Positions 32,145-46,083 of a DNA stretch of 64,000 nucleotides are shown one piece after another (within the stretch, counting starts at the first letter, position 1; the number at the start of each line of letters is the position of its first letter). A program made the translations under genes and the position numbers. The DNA lies in assembly GCA_028386065.3 (NCBI GenBank), contig JAKUCV010000237.1, forward strand, positions 86,881-150,880, written 5' to 3'. The DNA is from Turnera subulata (lineage: Eukaryota > Streptophyta > Magnoliopsida > Malpighiales > Passifloraceae). Below the pieces are notes generated by a model. That model was given only the letters and a program-made list of their open reading frames with translations. It made no database searches and was not told the origin of the DNA.

Positions 32145-32150
32145 AAAACT

Positions 32151-33782
32151 TGATAGCTTCCCGCAAGTATACGGGGTTATTGTAGTACCAAGGTCGTCTC
32201 ATAGAGATCTTTGTTAAGTACTATTCAACGAAGCAACTTATGATTATCTAGAGAAATAAATAATGTTAAGGATTGATGATTGAATTGGAAAACGAAAGCG
32301 AAAAGAAATGATTAGAATTCAATAATATTAAATATCTAGGACTTCGGAGAATTCCTGGCCAACTTTTCTATGCAATTAAGCTGAGCATAAGCAAACCATG
32401 TCCTGTCACCACATAGTTAGCCTATACAAAATCTATGAATTAAATCTGAAAATAAACTCTTTTAAAAGAAACGGTAAATCTAAGCTAGATCGATAACCTA
32501 CTCTCGTAGTGCCGTAAAATCCCTTCCTAATTTACGTCCACCATCCATTTGCCAGTGACGAGGTAAATTAAGAGCATTAAGAAATTTACCTACTAAATCT
32601 CCAATAAAAATCACGCCTCCCTAGAGGTCGGTTTTTATAGCCCGGTTAATGTTTTTCTATAAGCAAACGACGCTGTCACTTAACGTTTCCCTATTATGGA
32701 TTTATGCTAAACGATGGCCAGTCAATTGACATAGTGAAGTTTCATTACCGGATTAAAAGAGAATAAATTCAGAAATAAAACTTTAATTAAATAAGCATGG
32801 AAACATTAACAAGTTCATCCCCTAATCTTAGACAAGAATTCTAGCAAGACATAGCTTCAAAGAAATAACAATTACTTGGAAATAATACATCATAATTAAT
32901 TCAAGGGAAAACTTATAAGAAATTTGGAGCCAACCTTGAACCAAAAGAGACAAATCTCAAAGCTAAGAAACTTCCAAAAGCTACAGCCAATTAGGAATTA
33001 CAAAGTAACAAAAGAAAGAACAAATCCTAAGCTACTTGTGTTTTTTGCCGATTTGAGTTGGATGTAGAACTTGATTCCTTCAGCTTTGATGTGGGGCCTT
33101 TATATAGTGAAGGGAGAGGAGTGTTGTGTGGCTGGAAATATAATCAAAGGAGACAAGAAAGGAGCTTGTGTGGCTCCCCCTTTTAGCGCCAAAAGTGTGG
33201 AAGTGGAGGCCCACTTCATGCGCCAAAATCAGCCAATAAAAGAGCTACTTTCCCACAATTTTTCCTCATGCAACGTGAGTGGACCTGATTTCATGCATGG
33301 GTGGCCACTTGTGTTTGGATTCATTCTTCCCTGGATGAGGTCAGCAAAAGCACATGCAAATTGGAGTTGATGGATGAGCTTCTCACATGAACCATTCCTC
33401 CAAAGTGGGCTTCTACTTCCTTCTTCTTTTCTTCTTGACTATGGGTTTTGGGCCACTAGAGATTAGTCCACCATGATTTTGGGCTGCACTATGGAGGATT
33501 TTTGGCCCAAATTTTGGAGGATTTCACCTTGTCTTGTCACGTGTCCACAGGATGCTCATGTTGAAACAGTTCACATGGCAACCTATGTTGGAACTGCACA
33601 TCTTGTCCGAAAAATCCAACTTTTATTTCTAAATTCTATAAAAAATGTTAAAACCCGAAGAAAAAGGAAATATAAAGATAAAAGGGAGAAAAACACTAAA
33701 AACAAAATGGATTAATAAAATAAATAAATATTTAAAAACGTTGAAAGAACCCGTGAAATGAGTGCAGAATGCGTACTCATCA
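32151..33782 (-). repeat. 5' LTR of the Athila-like element
   Basis: 1632 bp, matching 26109-27743 with few differences (for example GCAGAATGCG here against GCAAAATGCG there). Its minus-strand start carries a hairpin: TGAGTGC and GC-gt-ACTCA around a 5-nt loop at 33759-33779. Confidence 0.92.
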
Positions 33783-35419
33783 AATGCCTAAGTATTTATA
33801 GGCTCCAGGAAAGGGTGGTTAGGATTTCTCTCATTTGAATTCAAAAACTAGGATCTTATCTATTTAAATTAAAAAATAATCTTTGGAATTTAATTACAAA
33901 GATAAATAGCAAATAAATCATCCTATTTTGAATTTCAAACAAAATCTTCAAAGTATCCTGAAAGATAGTCTTGGATAATAGGACTTTGATCTTCTGCACA
34001 GCCGAAAAAACTCCGTGTAGGCAGGTTGCGCAAGTGAGAGGATAAATCCTCTCATTATCTTCCAATCCATCCAAGATAAATGATCAACTTATCTTTATCT
34101 TCCAGAATCTATCCATATCCTTCAAATTCTTTCAAATTCAACCTGTAATCATCAAAATCTAAAGGAAGAGATTATTAAATAAAAAATAAATGAAAAACTA
34201 ATTAAATAAATAATAAACTAACAAATCAAAGCTCAAAATTATTAAATTAATGGCCCAAAACATGTGTATAAAATCATACACATCACCCCTGATCACTTTA
34301 AATAGACCCCCTTACTACAAACAATTAAGGATACATATTAGAATTATTCTCTACACACTTTAAGCCTAGAGTGCTTGGAGAAACCCTAGTTCTCTAAGCT
34401 TAGGATTGCTTTTAAGAGCTATTATTCTGGAGAAATCTTGTGGAGAGGAGTAGCAATAAGTCAGCAGTGAGTGGAGATCAATAGGAGTGCAAAAAGGAGA
34501 CCAATCAAAGCAAATCGTTGGAGAAAAGAGTGCATACTCAAGAGGAGTGTTCCTCTGTGAGCAGTCTCGGTAAAATTGCAATATTTGGAGCTGTAGATGT
34601 CGAATTGCTGCATTCTTGGTATCTATGGAAAGCGAAAAGAAAAATCTTCAACTTTGTTGTTGATGCTAGACGCTGATTCTCCTTCTGCATCGATTTACTA
34701 CTCAAATTCGAGCCAAGATTCTATTGAGGAGTGGAAAGCGCATAGGAGCTAAAGGAGGGCTTCAAGAGGTAACCCTAATCCTTTATATCTTTGTTTGATT
34801 GCTGTGGCGTGATGCTATGATGATGATGCTACTATTGATGCTTTGATTATTATATAAAGCCATGTTAGAACTACGTGGCTTTGACCCCAGTCACATGGGT
34901 ACGTAGGTAGTTTCAAGTTGCCAATGGAATGCAAGCCAAATTTTGTTTTTATTTTGTGTTGTGTTGTGTTTCTGTGTCGTGATATTGCTATGTTGTGTTG
35001 TATTGTGATGCAATGTATAAACTACGTGAGCTTTGAATCCGGTCGTCGAAGTACGTAGGTGGATTCTAGTGGTGGAATCTCAAGCTGAATTATGTGTTTA
35101 TTTTTTGTTTTGCTTTTATTTTTGTTTTGTTTTCGTTGTTGTGTTGATTGTTGCATAAGGCATACTCCGATCTGCAATTGCATACGATTTCGCCCCAACA
35201 CAGATGGGTGCCTAATACCTTCCCGTCTGTGACAAACCCCCGAATCAAACATCTTTGGTTCGCTATGATTGGTTGCCACGGGTAACGGATGTCAGGTTTT
35301 ACCTGGATTTTGTTCTTAATAAATTCAGGTGGCGACTCGATTGATATTGGATTGACCCTAAAAAGAAGGTGTAAGAATAAGGTGCGGGGGTACAATTAAT
35401 TTTGGCCTGGGTCTTTACA

Positions 35420-36400
35420 CTCGCCTTCTCCAACTGTGGCTCTGTCAAAGTCTCCCACAACTCCTCCACCAGTTCTGTTACTGTCTGCTTTACTTTGTTA
35501 GAATTTGGAAAATTTTTCGTAATCCATATGTTTCCAGCACCGTTCATCTCTTTATTTGTGTTTTACTATCCAACATTTAATCAAATCCGAATACACTCTC
35601 ATTTTTATCAGAATACCAAAGGCTTATTTTTTTTGTTGTGATTATGGATGTAATGCCATTTAAAGGAAACAAAAAGGTATGAAAGGGTAGTAATTAATTT
35701 CATCTTTGTTTGATTTATTAGTAAACTGTTTTTTGATAGGGCGGCAGAATTGACAGTGACAGTGTTTGCCGAGAGATTGTAGGTGATTTTTGACAAAATT
35801 AATGGGTTGAAGCAGGTCTAGACGATGGTATAGAAGAAGGTGTGGATGATGATGCTAGAGGCATGAATCTAAAGGAGATTTGGAAGAAAGCTATGATAAA
35901 AAATATTTTTTTAAAAAAATTTAAAAAATAAAAAAGAGAAAGACATTGATAAGTGTTGTTTTCTTAAACGAGTTTAAATAAAATATAAATAGAAGGAAAA
36001 AAAGATGAGAAAAAAATCAAATGAAAAAGGTGGAGAAGGAAAAAGAGACAAGACACGACGTTGTTTTGGACATGTACCCGTACAGTAATGGCGTCAAGAC
36101 GAGGTGAACGATGCTTTTGTCCGGTAAAAAATAAATTGCTGAACTGATTTTAGATTAATTGTGTAAATTGAAATTAAGAAAAAAAAAGGAGTAAAGACTT
36201 TTACTGACCTCATCCAACGGCTATGGAGGCGTTGGACACATCACATGGGAACATCCGTTAATTAAATTTTAAGTAAAAAAAGGAAGTAAAAAGTTTTAGT
36301 GACGCTATCCAACGGCTAAGGAGGCGTTGGACACATCACATGGGAACATTTCCCTTGCCACAAAAACCTTGGTAACAAAGAAATGCCGAGAACAGCAATT
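35420..36400. other. Upstream intergenic region of the delta-COP gene
   Basis: There is no supported gene. A minus-strand open stretch at about 35410-35547 looks weakly coding, but I do not recognise it. The rest is AT-rich. Two promoter-proximal repeats are listed separately. Confidence 0.5.
36191..36350 (+). repeat. Tandem repeat in the delta-COP promoter
   Basis: Two copies, 95 bp apart, contain ATCCAACGGCTA and GGAGGCGTTGGACACATC, followed by ACATGGGAACAT. Each contains the inverted repeat TCCAACG...CGTTGGA with a 10-base spacer (36213-36236 and 36308-36331). They end about 60 bp before a possible TATA box. Confidence 0.8.
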
Positions 36401-36408
36401 ATCCCCAC

Positions 36409-36418
36409 ATATATATAG
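36409..36418 (+). promoter_or_regulatory. Possible TATA box of the delta-COP gene
   Basis: ATATATATAG lies about 420 bp upstream of the start codon and is followed by an A/G-rich run (36440-36543) and a CT-rich leader (about 36585-36720). The CT-rich leader is plausible 5' UTR. There is no direct evidence for the transcription start. Confidence 0.35.
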
Positions 36419-36829
36419 AGAGAGGTGAGGACTAAGAGGACACCAAAAAGAAAAGAAAAGAGTCAAAGACAAAGAAAAGAGACGAAAAGAAAAGAAAAAC
36501 CATAAAAGAAAGAGAGAAAAAAAAAGAAAAAAAAAAAAAAAAACTGAATCGATTACTGTACTTGACAGGTAATGGACTACCATCGTCTTCTCTTCCTCAC
36601 CTTCGATTTTTCTCTTCAGGAACCTCTCTTGCCAAACCCTAAGCAACCACGATCTACTACTCTCACATAGCTACCTGTTACCTAACATTTCCTTTGCTCT
36701 CTGTTTCTCCTCCAGATCAGGAGGTTTCCGAATCAGATCGCAAAATCGCCGCTGCTCGTTTCGCTATCTCCACTCTCGTTCCAGTGTTCCTAGACCTGAT
36801 CTCTGCGTTCCGGATCGATCAAAATCACA

Positions 36830-40873
<4,044 letters not shown>

Positions 40874-41760
40874 AACTATACGCCCTTTTATATCTTGGAG
40901 TAATGAATTTGTAGCATAGGTAAAGTGGTTTGTGCTCTATGGTGAAATTAGATTAGTATATTCTCAGCTTTGAGTTTTTGGTTATTGACGTCTGAATTTT
41001 TATGCACACTGGCTTTTTCTGTTTAGATGGGTAGATTTCGCCTAAACTTTACGCACTTTTTGTGCGGTCATTTGTGGTTATGGATGATACCCACCAATCT
41101 GTCCGGTAGGTTTTTGTACAACTATCTGGTTTGTGTCATGTACACTTCTGGAGTAATTGTTGTTTTGGGGTTGGCTGCATACGGTGAACTCGCTTATCAT
41201 GCGTTGCATTATGACCCTTTTGAAAAGAAAATTTTTCATTTCTGTATTGTGACCGTAGCAAAATGCATGTGGCAAATTACGAATCCTTTGCATTCTCCTT
41301 TTCCGGAATTGAAAATGCTGAACCCTTTCCCTATTTTGGGCTTTTGGACTAAATTTTTGGCATTTTGTCGAAATAGTTTAAACTATGATCTTGCTTAAAG
41401 GACATTAAAATTCATTCCCTACTAATTTCCTCTTCTCGAGTAATTGCACCAATTTGCGATCCTTGCATCATGTATCCTTATGACATTAGCCTACTGCATC
41501 TTATTATTAACGATCATGAAGGTCACTTTAGTAGGTAGCGGTGTTTCTATAGGGTTTGCATGCATTATCTGTTTTACGAATGTGGTTTGTTTAATATTTG
41601 TAAATATTCCGCTTTGAGTTGTATTCCGTGGCATCATTGATAATATATATACATGCACATACCTAAGTGTATATTGTCATATTTTGGAATAAGAGTCTGT
41701 TCAAAAGGAAGTATAAGTAGGTTTTAAAGAATAATGTCGGTAAACATATTCATTTCAGAG
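40874..41760 (+). other. delta-COP 3' UTR and downstream spacer
   Basis: The first few hundred bases are probably 3' UTR, although I see no canonical AATAAA just after the stop. The remainder is AT-rich and non-coding. An open stretch at 41027-41398 has no recognisable domain and is probably chance. Confidence 0.5.
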
Positions 41761-41780
41761 TTTTCAGAATTTTGTTGTAT

Positions 41781-41867
41781 CCTAAAAATCTCTCATTTAG
41801 TTTAAGTGAGAGAAATTAAACATCCTAAAAGTCTCTCATTTAGTTTAAGTGAGAGAAAATAAACGCC
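41781..41867. repeat. Tandem duplicate of a TCTCTCA/TGAGAGA hairpin
   Basis: Two direct copies, 43 bp apart, start ATCCTAAAAxTCTCTCATTT. Each has perfect 7-bp arms TCTCTCA (41789-41795, 41832-41838) and TGAGAGA (41807-41813, 41850-41856) around an 11-nt loop. Confidence 0.8.
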
Positions 41868-42052
41868 TTCAAGATAGTGATTTTAATGCCTCAAATCTCA
41901 CCTCTACTATTTATTTTACTAACATAGGGGGTTGTAGGTCCACGTTTCAATTCAGTTAGGTGGGATTTGGTACTAAAAAATTAATTATGAATTAAAAAAT
42001 TAGGAAAAAAATTGTTTCGAGTGATTAGATTGCAATATTTGGTTAAAAATAT

Positions 42053-43448
42053 AACTCGCATTTTTTAAAAATTATGTTTTGGAGCCTATATGTAGAGCTT
42101 TTCAGCTTAGTATTTTACAGACAACTCAAAGCAAAACTTTCTTTCCTATCAACTTTTTGCCTACTGCTAGGTTTTTTATTCTCGTTCTTAGTACTCTCTA
42201 TGTTCACCTGTATTTTGTAGGAGGACCCATTGTGAAATGCCTGAACTCCAAAATGAATACTTAAATATAATAATTTTAAAAAATTACCAAAATGCCTTTG
42301 AACCAAATGCGAAATGCAGTAATAGACTAACTAGGTTTTTGATTCGTATCAATAAACTCTTTCTTCATACACTCACTAAGTTTCTGCTTGATATCAACAA
42401 ACTCTCTTCAATTGCTCCTGATAATTGACAGGAAGAAACTCCTAGTAGAAAGCCTCCTTGAAGTCCTCCCACGGTATCACAATAGGACGAGGCTAATTCT
42501 CAACAAGTGTGTCCCACCACTCTAGAGTAGGTCTTGCAAACATATCAGTAGCATAATTTGCCCAATACTCAAATCTGCAGGTATATTTCTCCATAATTCT
42601 TTGCATCTATCAGAGCCAATCTTTAGTCTCTTTTGGATCAGTTGATTCACCCTTGAATGCCGCGCTCCCATCTTGTCCGTAGCCGTATATCCACTCTCGA
42701 CATCATCCACTGCAGGGTCAACAATAGTGATACGGCAACACCACTAGACAGAACTAGGAGCACCCCCGTTTCAATCAATCATTCTAAAATTCCAAATCAA
42801 AATCAACCAAGGGTTTATATGCAGTATCCCTCTACCTTCTAACCGACTAGCAACAAAGGGAATGGAAAGCACAAAAGAATCTTGAAAACACCACAAGTAA
42901 TTGATACCCCTCAGTTGTGGCTCCTGAAAATTGAGATTGTGCCACTCGTGTTTACTCTCAGTTCGGCTTCACACACTCTGCCTTTTACCTTTCTTGATTC
43001 TAGTTATGTTTATTCATTGGGATTAAACTAAACACAATCAAATAAACAACTACCAGCAACCAATTCAAAAAAGAAGCAAGGAACTTCCTAAAGAAAAATG
43101 GATAAACACATAATGCTAGAAGCAAATAAAAGCAAAGAAACGATAAGCGCACACCACGATGAAGGTTACTGTATGTGACGAATCCTGAAATTGAGCAAAG
43201 AAACAATTCCATCCAATATAATGTAAAAATAAAAAAATTTGCTAAAGCAAGAAAAAAACTCTTAGAAAGCAATAAAGACTCAAACTAGGAAATCATACTC
43301 ACTCACCACACAACTATGGTGTGTAATCCACTTTTCTGTTAAAAGGACTCCTTTTTTTAATTTTTTTTCACTATGATTTCTTTTTCTGTTTTCATTTTTT
43401 TTTGAACGGTAACCGCCGATGAACATTAATTGATGAACAAGCTGTGCA
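42053..43448 (-). repeat. 1.4-kb direct repeat R1 with gypsy gag remnant
   Basis: Nearly identical to 50046-51446. On the minus strand, about 42400-42660 encodes pieces of a Ty3/gypsy gag (FEYWANYATDMF, WWDTLVEN, IPWEDFKEAFY) with stops, so the repeat derives from a degraded gypsy element. It begins ACTCGCATTTTTTAAA and ends CAAGCTGTGCA. Breakpoints with the copia-derived block are abrupt on the right. Confidence 0.8.
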
Positions 43449-43818
43449 TATAAGGCACACACAGGCATGTGCTACAACTTTGCACATATAGCTGCTATAT
43501 CGTTGGGACCACAAAAGCAAGATGGCAAGGAAGGTGCTCCAACAACGAATTATGAAGATAATGCTGTCCACATTGTCCAATTAAAGTTGTGATGTATCAA
43601 AAGTGATCGGACAAAGCATACGTCACCAGAAGGATAATTGGCATACAACGACATCAAGAAATCAAGAGAGGCCAAGATGAGGGGCAGTAGAATACGCACT
43701 GCACTCTTTTTTACTTCACCAAGTTTTTATCCCACTGGGTTTTTCTTGGTAAGGTTTTTAATGAGGCAGTTATTCCAAAAGCGTATTCTACCCAAAGTAC
43801 AACAGCATTCAAGGGGGA
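43449..43818 (+). pseudogene. 3' end of a copia pol with polypurine tract
   Basis: The frame around 43545-43650 reads TTNYEDNAVHIVQLK, then IKSDRTKH, the C-terminal RNase H signature of Ty1/copia, with TGA and TAA stops. It ends with the polypurine tract TTCAAGGGGGAG (43807-43818) directly before the LTR at 43819. The first about 255 bp are repeated at 49483-49745. Confidence 0.8.
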
Positions 43819-43994
43819 GTGTTATAGAACGTGTAAATAATGTGAATACTGTTGTTATACCTACCAAAACAGATAACCCCTCCCTTCTTATTTATATTGT
43901 TCAATTAGCAGAAATAACGTGATGAAAAAAAACTGAGTTCCTCTCCATTTTCTCTTCTCCATCTCCTTCTTCATCAATCTTCATATTCATAACA
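43819..43994 (+). repeat. Short copia LTR
   Basis: 176 bp, starting TGTTATAG and ending CATAACA, with the terminal inverted repeat TGTTAT/ATAACA. It is preceded by a polypurine tract and followed by CGTTAGCAGCACGA, a primer-binding-site-like sequence. It therefore acts as the 3' LTR of the fragment on its left and the 5' LTR of the block on its right. A degraded partner of its 3' half is at about 49944-50045. Confidence 0.75.
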
Positions 43995-45300
43995 CGTTAG
44001 CAGCACGATCATTTTCTACCCGAGCTTAAAAAAAACAGTGTATGAAAAACCACAAGAGAAAAAGAAAAACCCAGAGAAACCATGAATGGCTCATCAACCC
44101 TTCACGATTACTGTTCACCAGAACCAGTTCCGCGTCGCCTCTCGTCTCACCTCCGCCATCGGCGCCTTGGTCGTGCCGCCGTCTACAGAGCGACGCTGTC
44201 CCCATCCTCAGCCGCCGCCTGACGCCCCGCCTAGGCGCGACGACCCGACGGCCACGCCCGCAACCCGACAAAGATCCGTCGGGTCGGCACCTCTCCTCGC
44301 CGCCTGCAGCCGGCTCCCTTGTGACCGCGAGCTATGCCACCACCACCGCTGCAGTTCGCCGACCCCAAGCATCCACCGCCTTCTTTTCTTCCCTCGCCAT
44401 GCCGTCGCCGCAAGCAGAAACCGTCGCGACCCGCAGCCACCCGCGATCCGACGACAGCGGCGCATCCTCCTACCGCCGCCTCTTCTCCTGTCGCGCTCGT
44501 CTCTGCTCCTAGCGCCGCCCTCCCCGTGCCTGTCGCTGCTGCGCCGCCCGCAACCACCAAGGAGAACGAAGGTTGAAGAAGACCCGGATGCGTGACCCGC
44601 CTCACACAGCCGGGTCGTGTCCTGGGCCGGGTTGACCCGAAGGGTCCCTGGCCTGTCACATGATCCGGGCCGGGCTCACTCCTGGGCTTGGGCGCTGGGC
44701 TGGCTGGCTCGGGCCTTTGCACGGGCCTGGACTAGGTACAATGAAAAAGGTCTGGGCTGGTCCTATTTAAGGCCCAGCCCGGGATTTTTTAAAAAAAAAA
44801 AGAAAAGAAAGAAAAAAGAGTAAAAAAAAAAGGAAAGAAAGAAAAAAAAAGGAAAAGTAATATATATATATATATATATATTCTGTTACAAGAAAAAAAA
44901 AGAGAGAGGGGGAGAATTTAAATTGCTGAAAGATTTATCGAGTAAGCATACCCTCTATTATTATGCTTTACTTAGTATTGGTCGGCTAAGCCGCCTTATC
45001 TCTTTGTTGGTCGGCAAAGCCGCCTTATTTCATCTGTTGGCCGGCTAAGCCGCTTTTTATCGAGTAAGCGTATTTTATGTTTTTATTTAAATTACGATTG
45101 GGCTATTAAAAGGCCCATTGCATTTAATTTCTCACTTTAATTTCATTTACGTCTTGCTTGGGCTCGTACAAGGCCCATCATATCTATCTTTCGGTTATTA
45201 ATTTTTTAATTGGGCTAATTAATAAAAGGCCCATGTTTATTTATTTTGTTTAAGTCTTTTATTTATTTAATTTTGGAATTATGTTACAAATATTGGAGGC
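43995..45300 (+). other. Copia leader with GC-rich island and hairpins
   Basis: No gag motif is recognisable. A GC-rich block (about 44110-44760) stands out from its AT-rich surroundings and is open in more than one frame, with Pro/Arg/Ala-rich translations and no domain. Its 3' end has GGGCCGGG/GGGCCTGG words. After an A/G-rich tract and a (TA)n run (44860-44881) come three CGGC-NNN-GCCG hairpins (44983-44993, 45012-45022, 45042-45052). Three TGGGC...GCCCA pairs follow between 45100 and 45235. Confidence 0.6.
44860..44881. repeat. (TA)n microsatellite
   Basis: About eleven TA dinucleotides follow a purine-rich tract of A and AAAGAAAGG words. Confidence 0.9.
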
Positions 45301-45654
45301 TCTTAAAATTTCCGGAAGAAATTTGTAATGGGCATTTAAATGCATATCGTCTGGAAGACGCAATAAAAGAGAAAATACAGCAAAGACCGGAAGTCTTATT
45401 GCCAAAAGATCCTGCAGATCTTTAAGGAAAATTAAAGAAACATATGACCACCAGAAGATGGATATTATGCGACCACCAGAAGATGGATATTGTTCTTGCT
45501 TACCCTGAAGGCGCAAGTCATTTTTATTGAAATTTTTTGTTTTATGTTCTGTTTAATTATTATTTGTTATATTCTATTTTATTATGTTTACTTTACAGTT
45601 ATTGTAATCGTTTGTAGAATAACGGCTCAGGCATTTGTCCTGGAGACAATGCAA

Positions 45655-45695
45655 GTTGACATCCAAGGGGGAGAGTTATATGTGTGGATGTCAAC
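45655..45695 (+). other. 10-bp inverted repeat around a polypurine tract
   Basis: GTTGACATCC (45655-45664) and GGATGTCAAC (45686-45695) are perfect inverted repeats. They enclose AAGGGGGAG, a copia-type polypurine tract like that at 43810-43818. This may be the remains of a further copia 3' end and LTR start. Confidence 0.6.
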
Positions 45696-46083
45696 TATTT
45701 TACATAACATGTACAATCTCAAAAATGAGAAAAAGATTTGTACGCTCCAGAAGAGCATAAGTTTTGAATATGTTCCTGAAGAACGCATACTTTACTATGA
45801 ACTAGAAGATCGTATATTTACGCTCTGGAAGAGCAAATACTCTTGAAAAGTACAGAAAACTCCCACTTACAGTAATGAAAAGAAGTTATTATGGATCCCG
45901 TCAAATTGACTCTGCTCTATTCCCTGAAGCGAATAAGACAATATAATTAATTGTGTATGTGACTGTGAATGAGGTTATAATGGCAAAGCTAAAAGAAAAC
46001 ATGCATATTATTGCAAAATGGATCCATTACTTGAGAACAACCACATAGAGGAATTGTTCTCATACAAAAGTTCAAATAATTAT

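Larger units (their letters stand above)
26109..33782 (-). mobile_element. Athila-like gypsy element with deleted pol
   Basis: A 7.67-kb element flanked by AATGC (26104-26108 and 33783-33787). Both LTRs start TGATAGCTTCCCGC and end ACTCATCA in plus-strand view. A primer-binding site next to the higher LTR places its 5' end at 33782. Gag and protease are present, but the sequence jumps from the start of RT to the end of integrase, so it is internally deleted. It is the innermost and probably the youngest layer of the three-level nest. Confidence 0.93.
25183..34285 (-). mobile_element. Athila-type solo LTR split by a nested element
   Basis: It starts TGAACGCTATTCTGC at 25183, ends ATACACATCA at 34285, and is flanked by CCCCT (25178-25182 and 34286-34290). 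Excluding the insertion at 26109-33782 and its duplicate AATGC, the LTR is about 1.42 kb. It is alignable in part with the LTRs of the inner element (GCAAGT-ACG, CAAGGTCGTC, GTTAAGTACT). By that comparison its sense strand is the minus strand. There are no coding domains, so it is a solo LTR. Confidence 0.88.
24640..35419 (+). mobile_element. Ogre-type LTR (solo or truncated), carrying nested insertions
   Basis: The segments 24640-25182 and 34291-35419 together resemble the LTR of the Ogre-like element in order. They show GGGTTGAAAATAAAT, CCCATTTAAACACATGGCCTG, a GACCGCC palindrome tract, a TTTAAATAGA box, AGTGCTTGGAGAAAC, GAACTACGTGGCTTTGACCCC, CTTCCCGTCTGTGACAAAC and GGTGGCGACTC, ending GGGTCTTTACA at 35419. 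The promoter-proximal insertion of 25183-34285 splits it. I could not find the 5' terminus (expected TGTAAAGACCC) or a target duplication, so the start is approximate and the copy may be truncated. No internal domains follow. Confidence 0.75.

Noticed and set aside
35297..35547. Weakly coding minus-strand stretch before delta-COP
   Set aside because: It overlaps the end of the LTR and unique DNA, shows no domain, and I could not link it to exons on the other side of the nest.
41027..41398. 123-codon open frame after delta-COP
   Set aside because: There are no recognisable domains, it lies in the 3' flank of a complete gene, and it has no splice or promoter context; chance is more likely.
42053..43448. 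R1/R2 as LTRs of one element
   Set aside because: The ends do not start with TG, there is no primer site or polypurine tract beside them, and they contain gag-like coding sequence.
44042..44722. Several long frames in the GC-rich copia leader
   Set aside because: High GC content removes stop codons in all frames; the translations are Pro/Arg/Ala-rich with no domain, so I do not call a gene.
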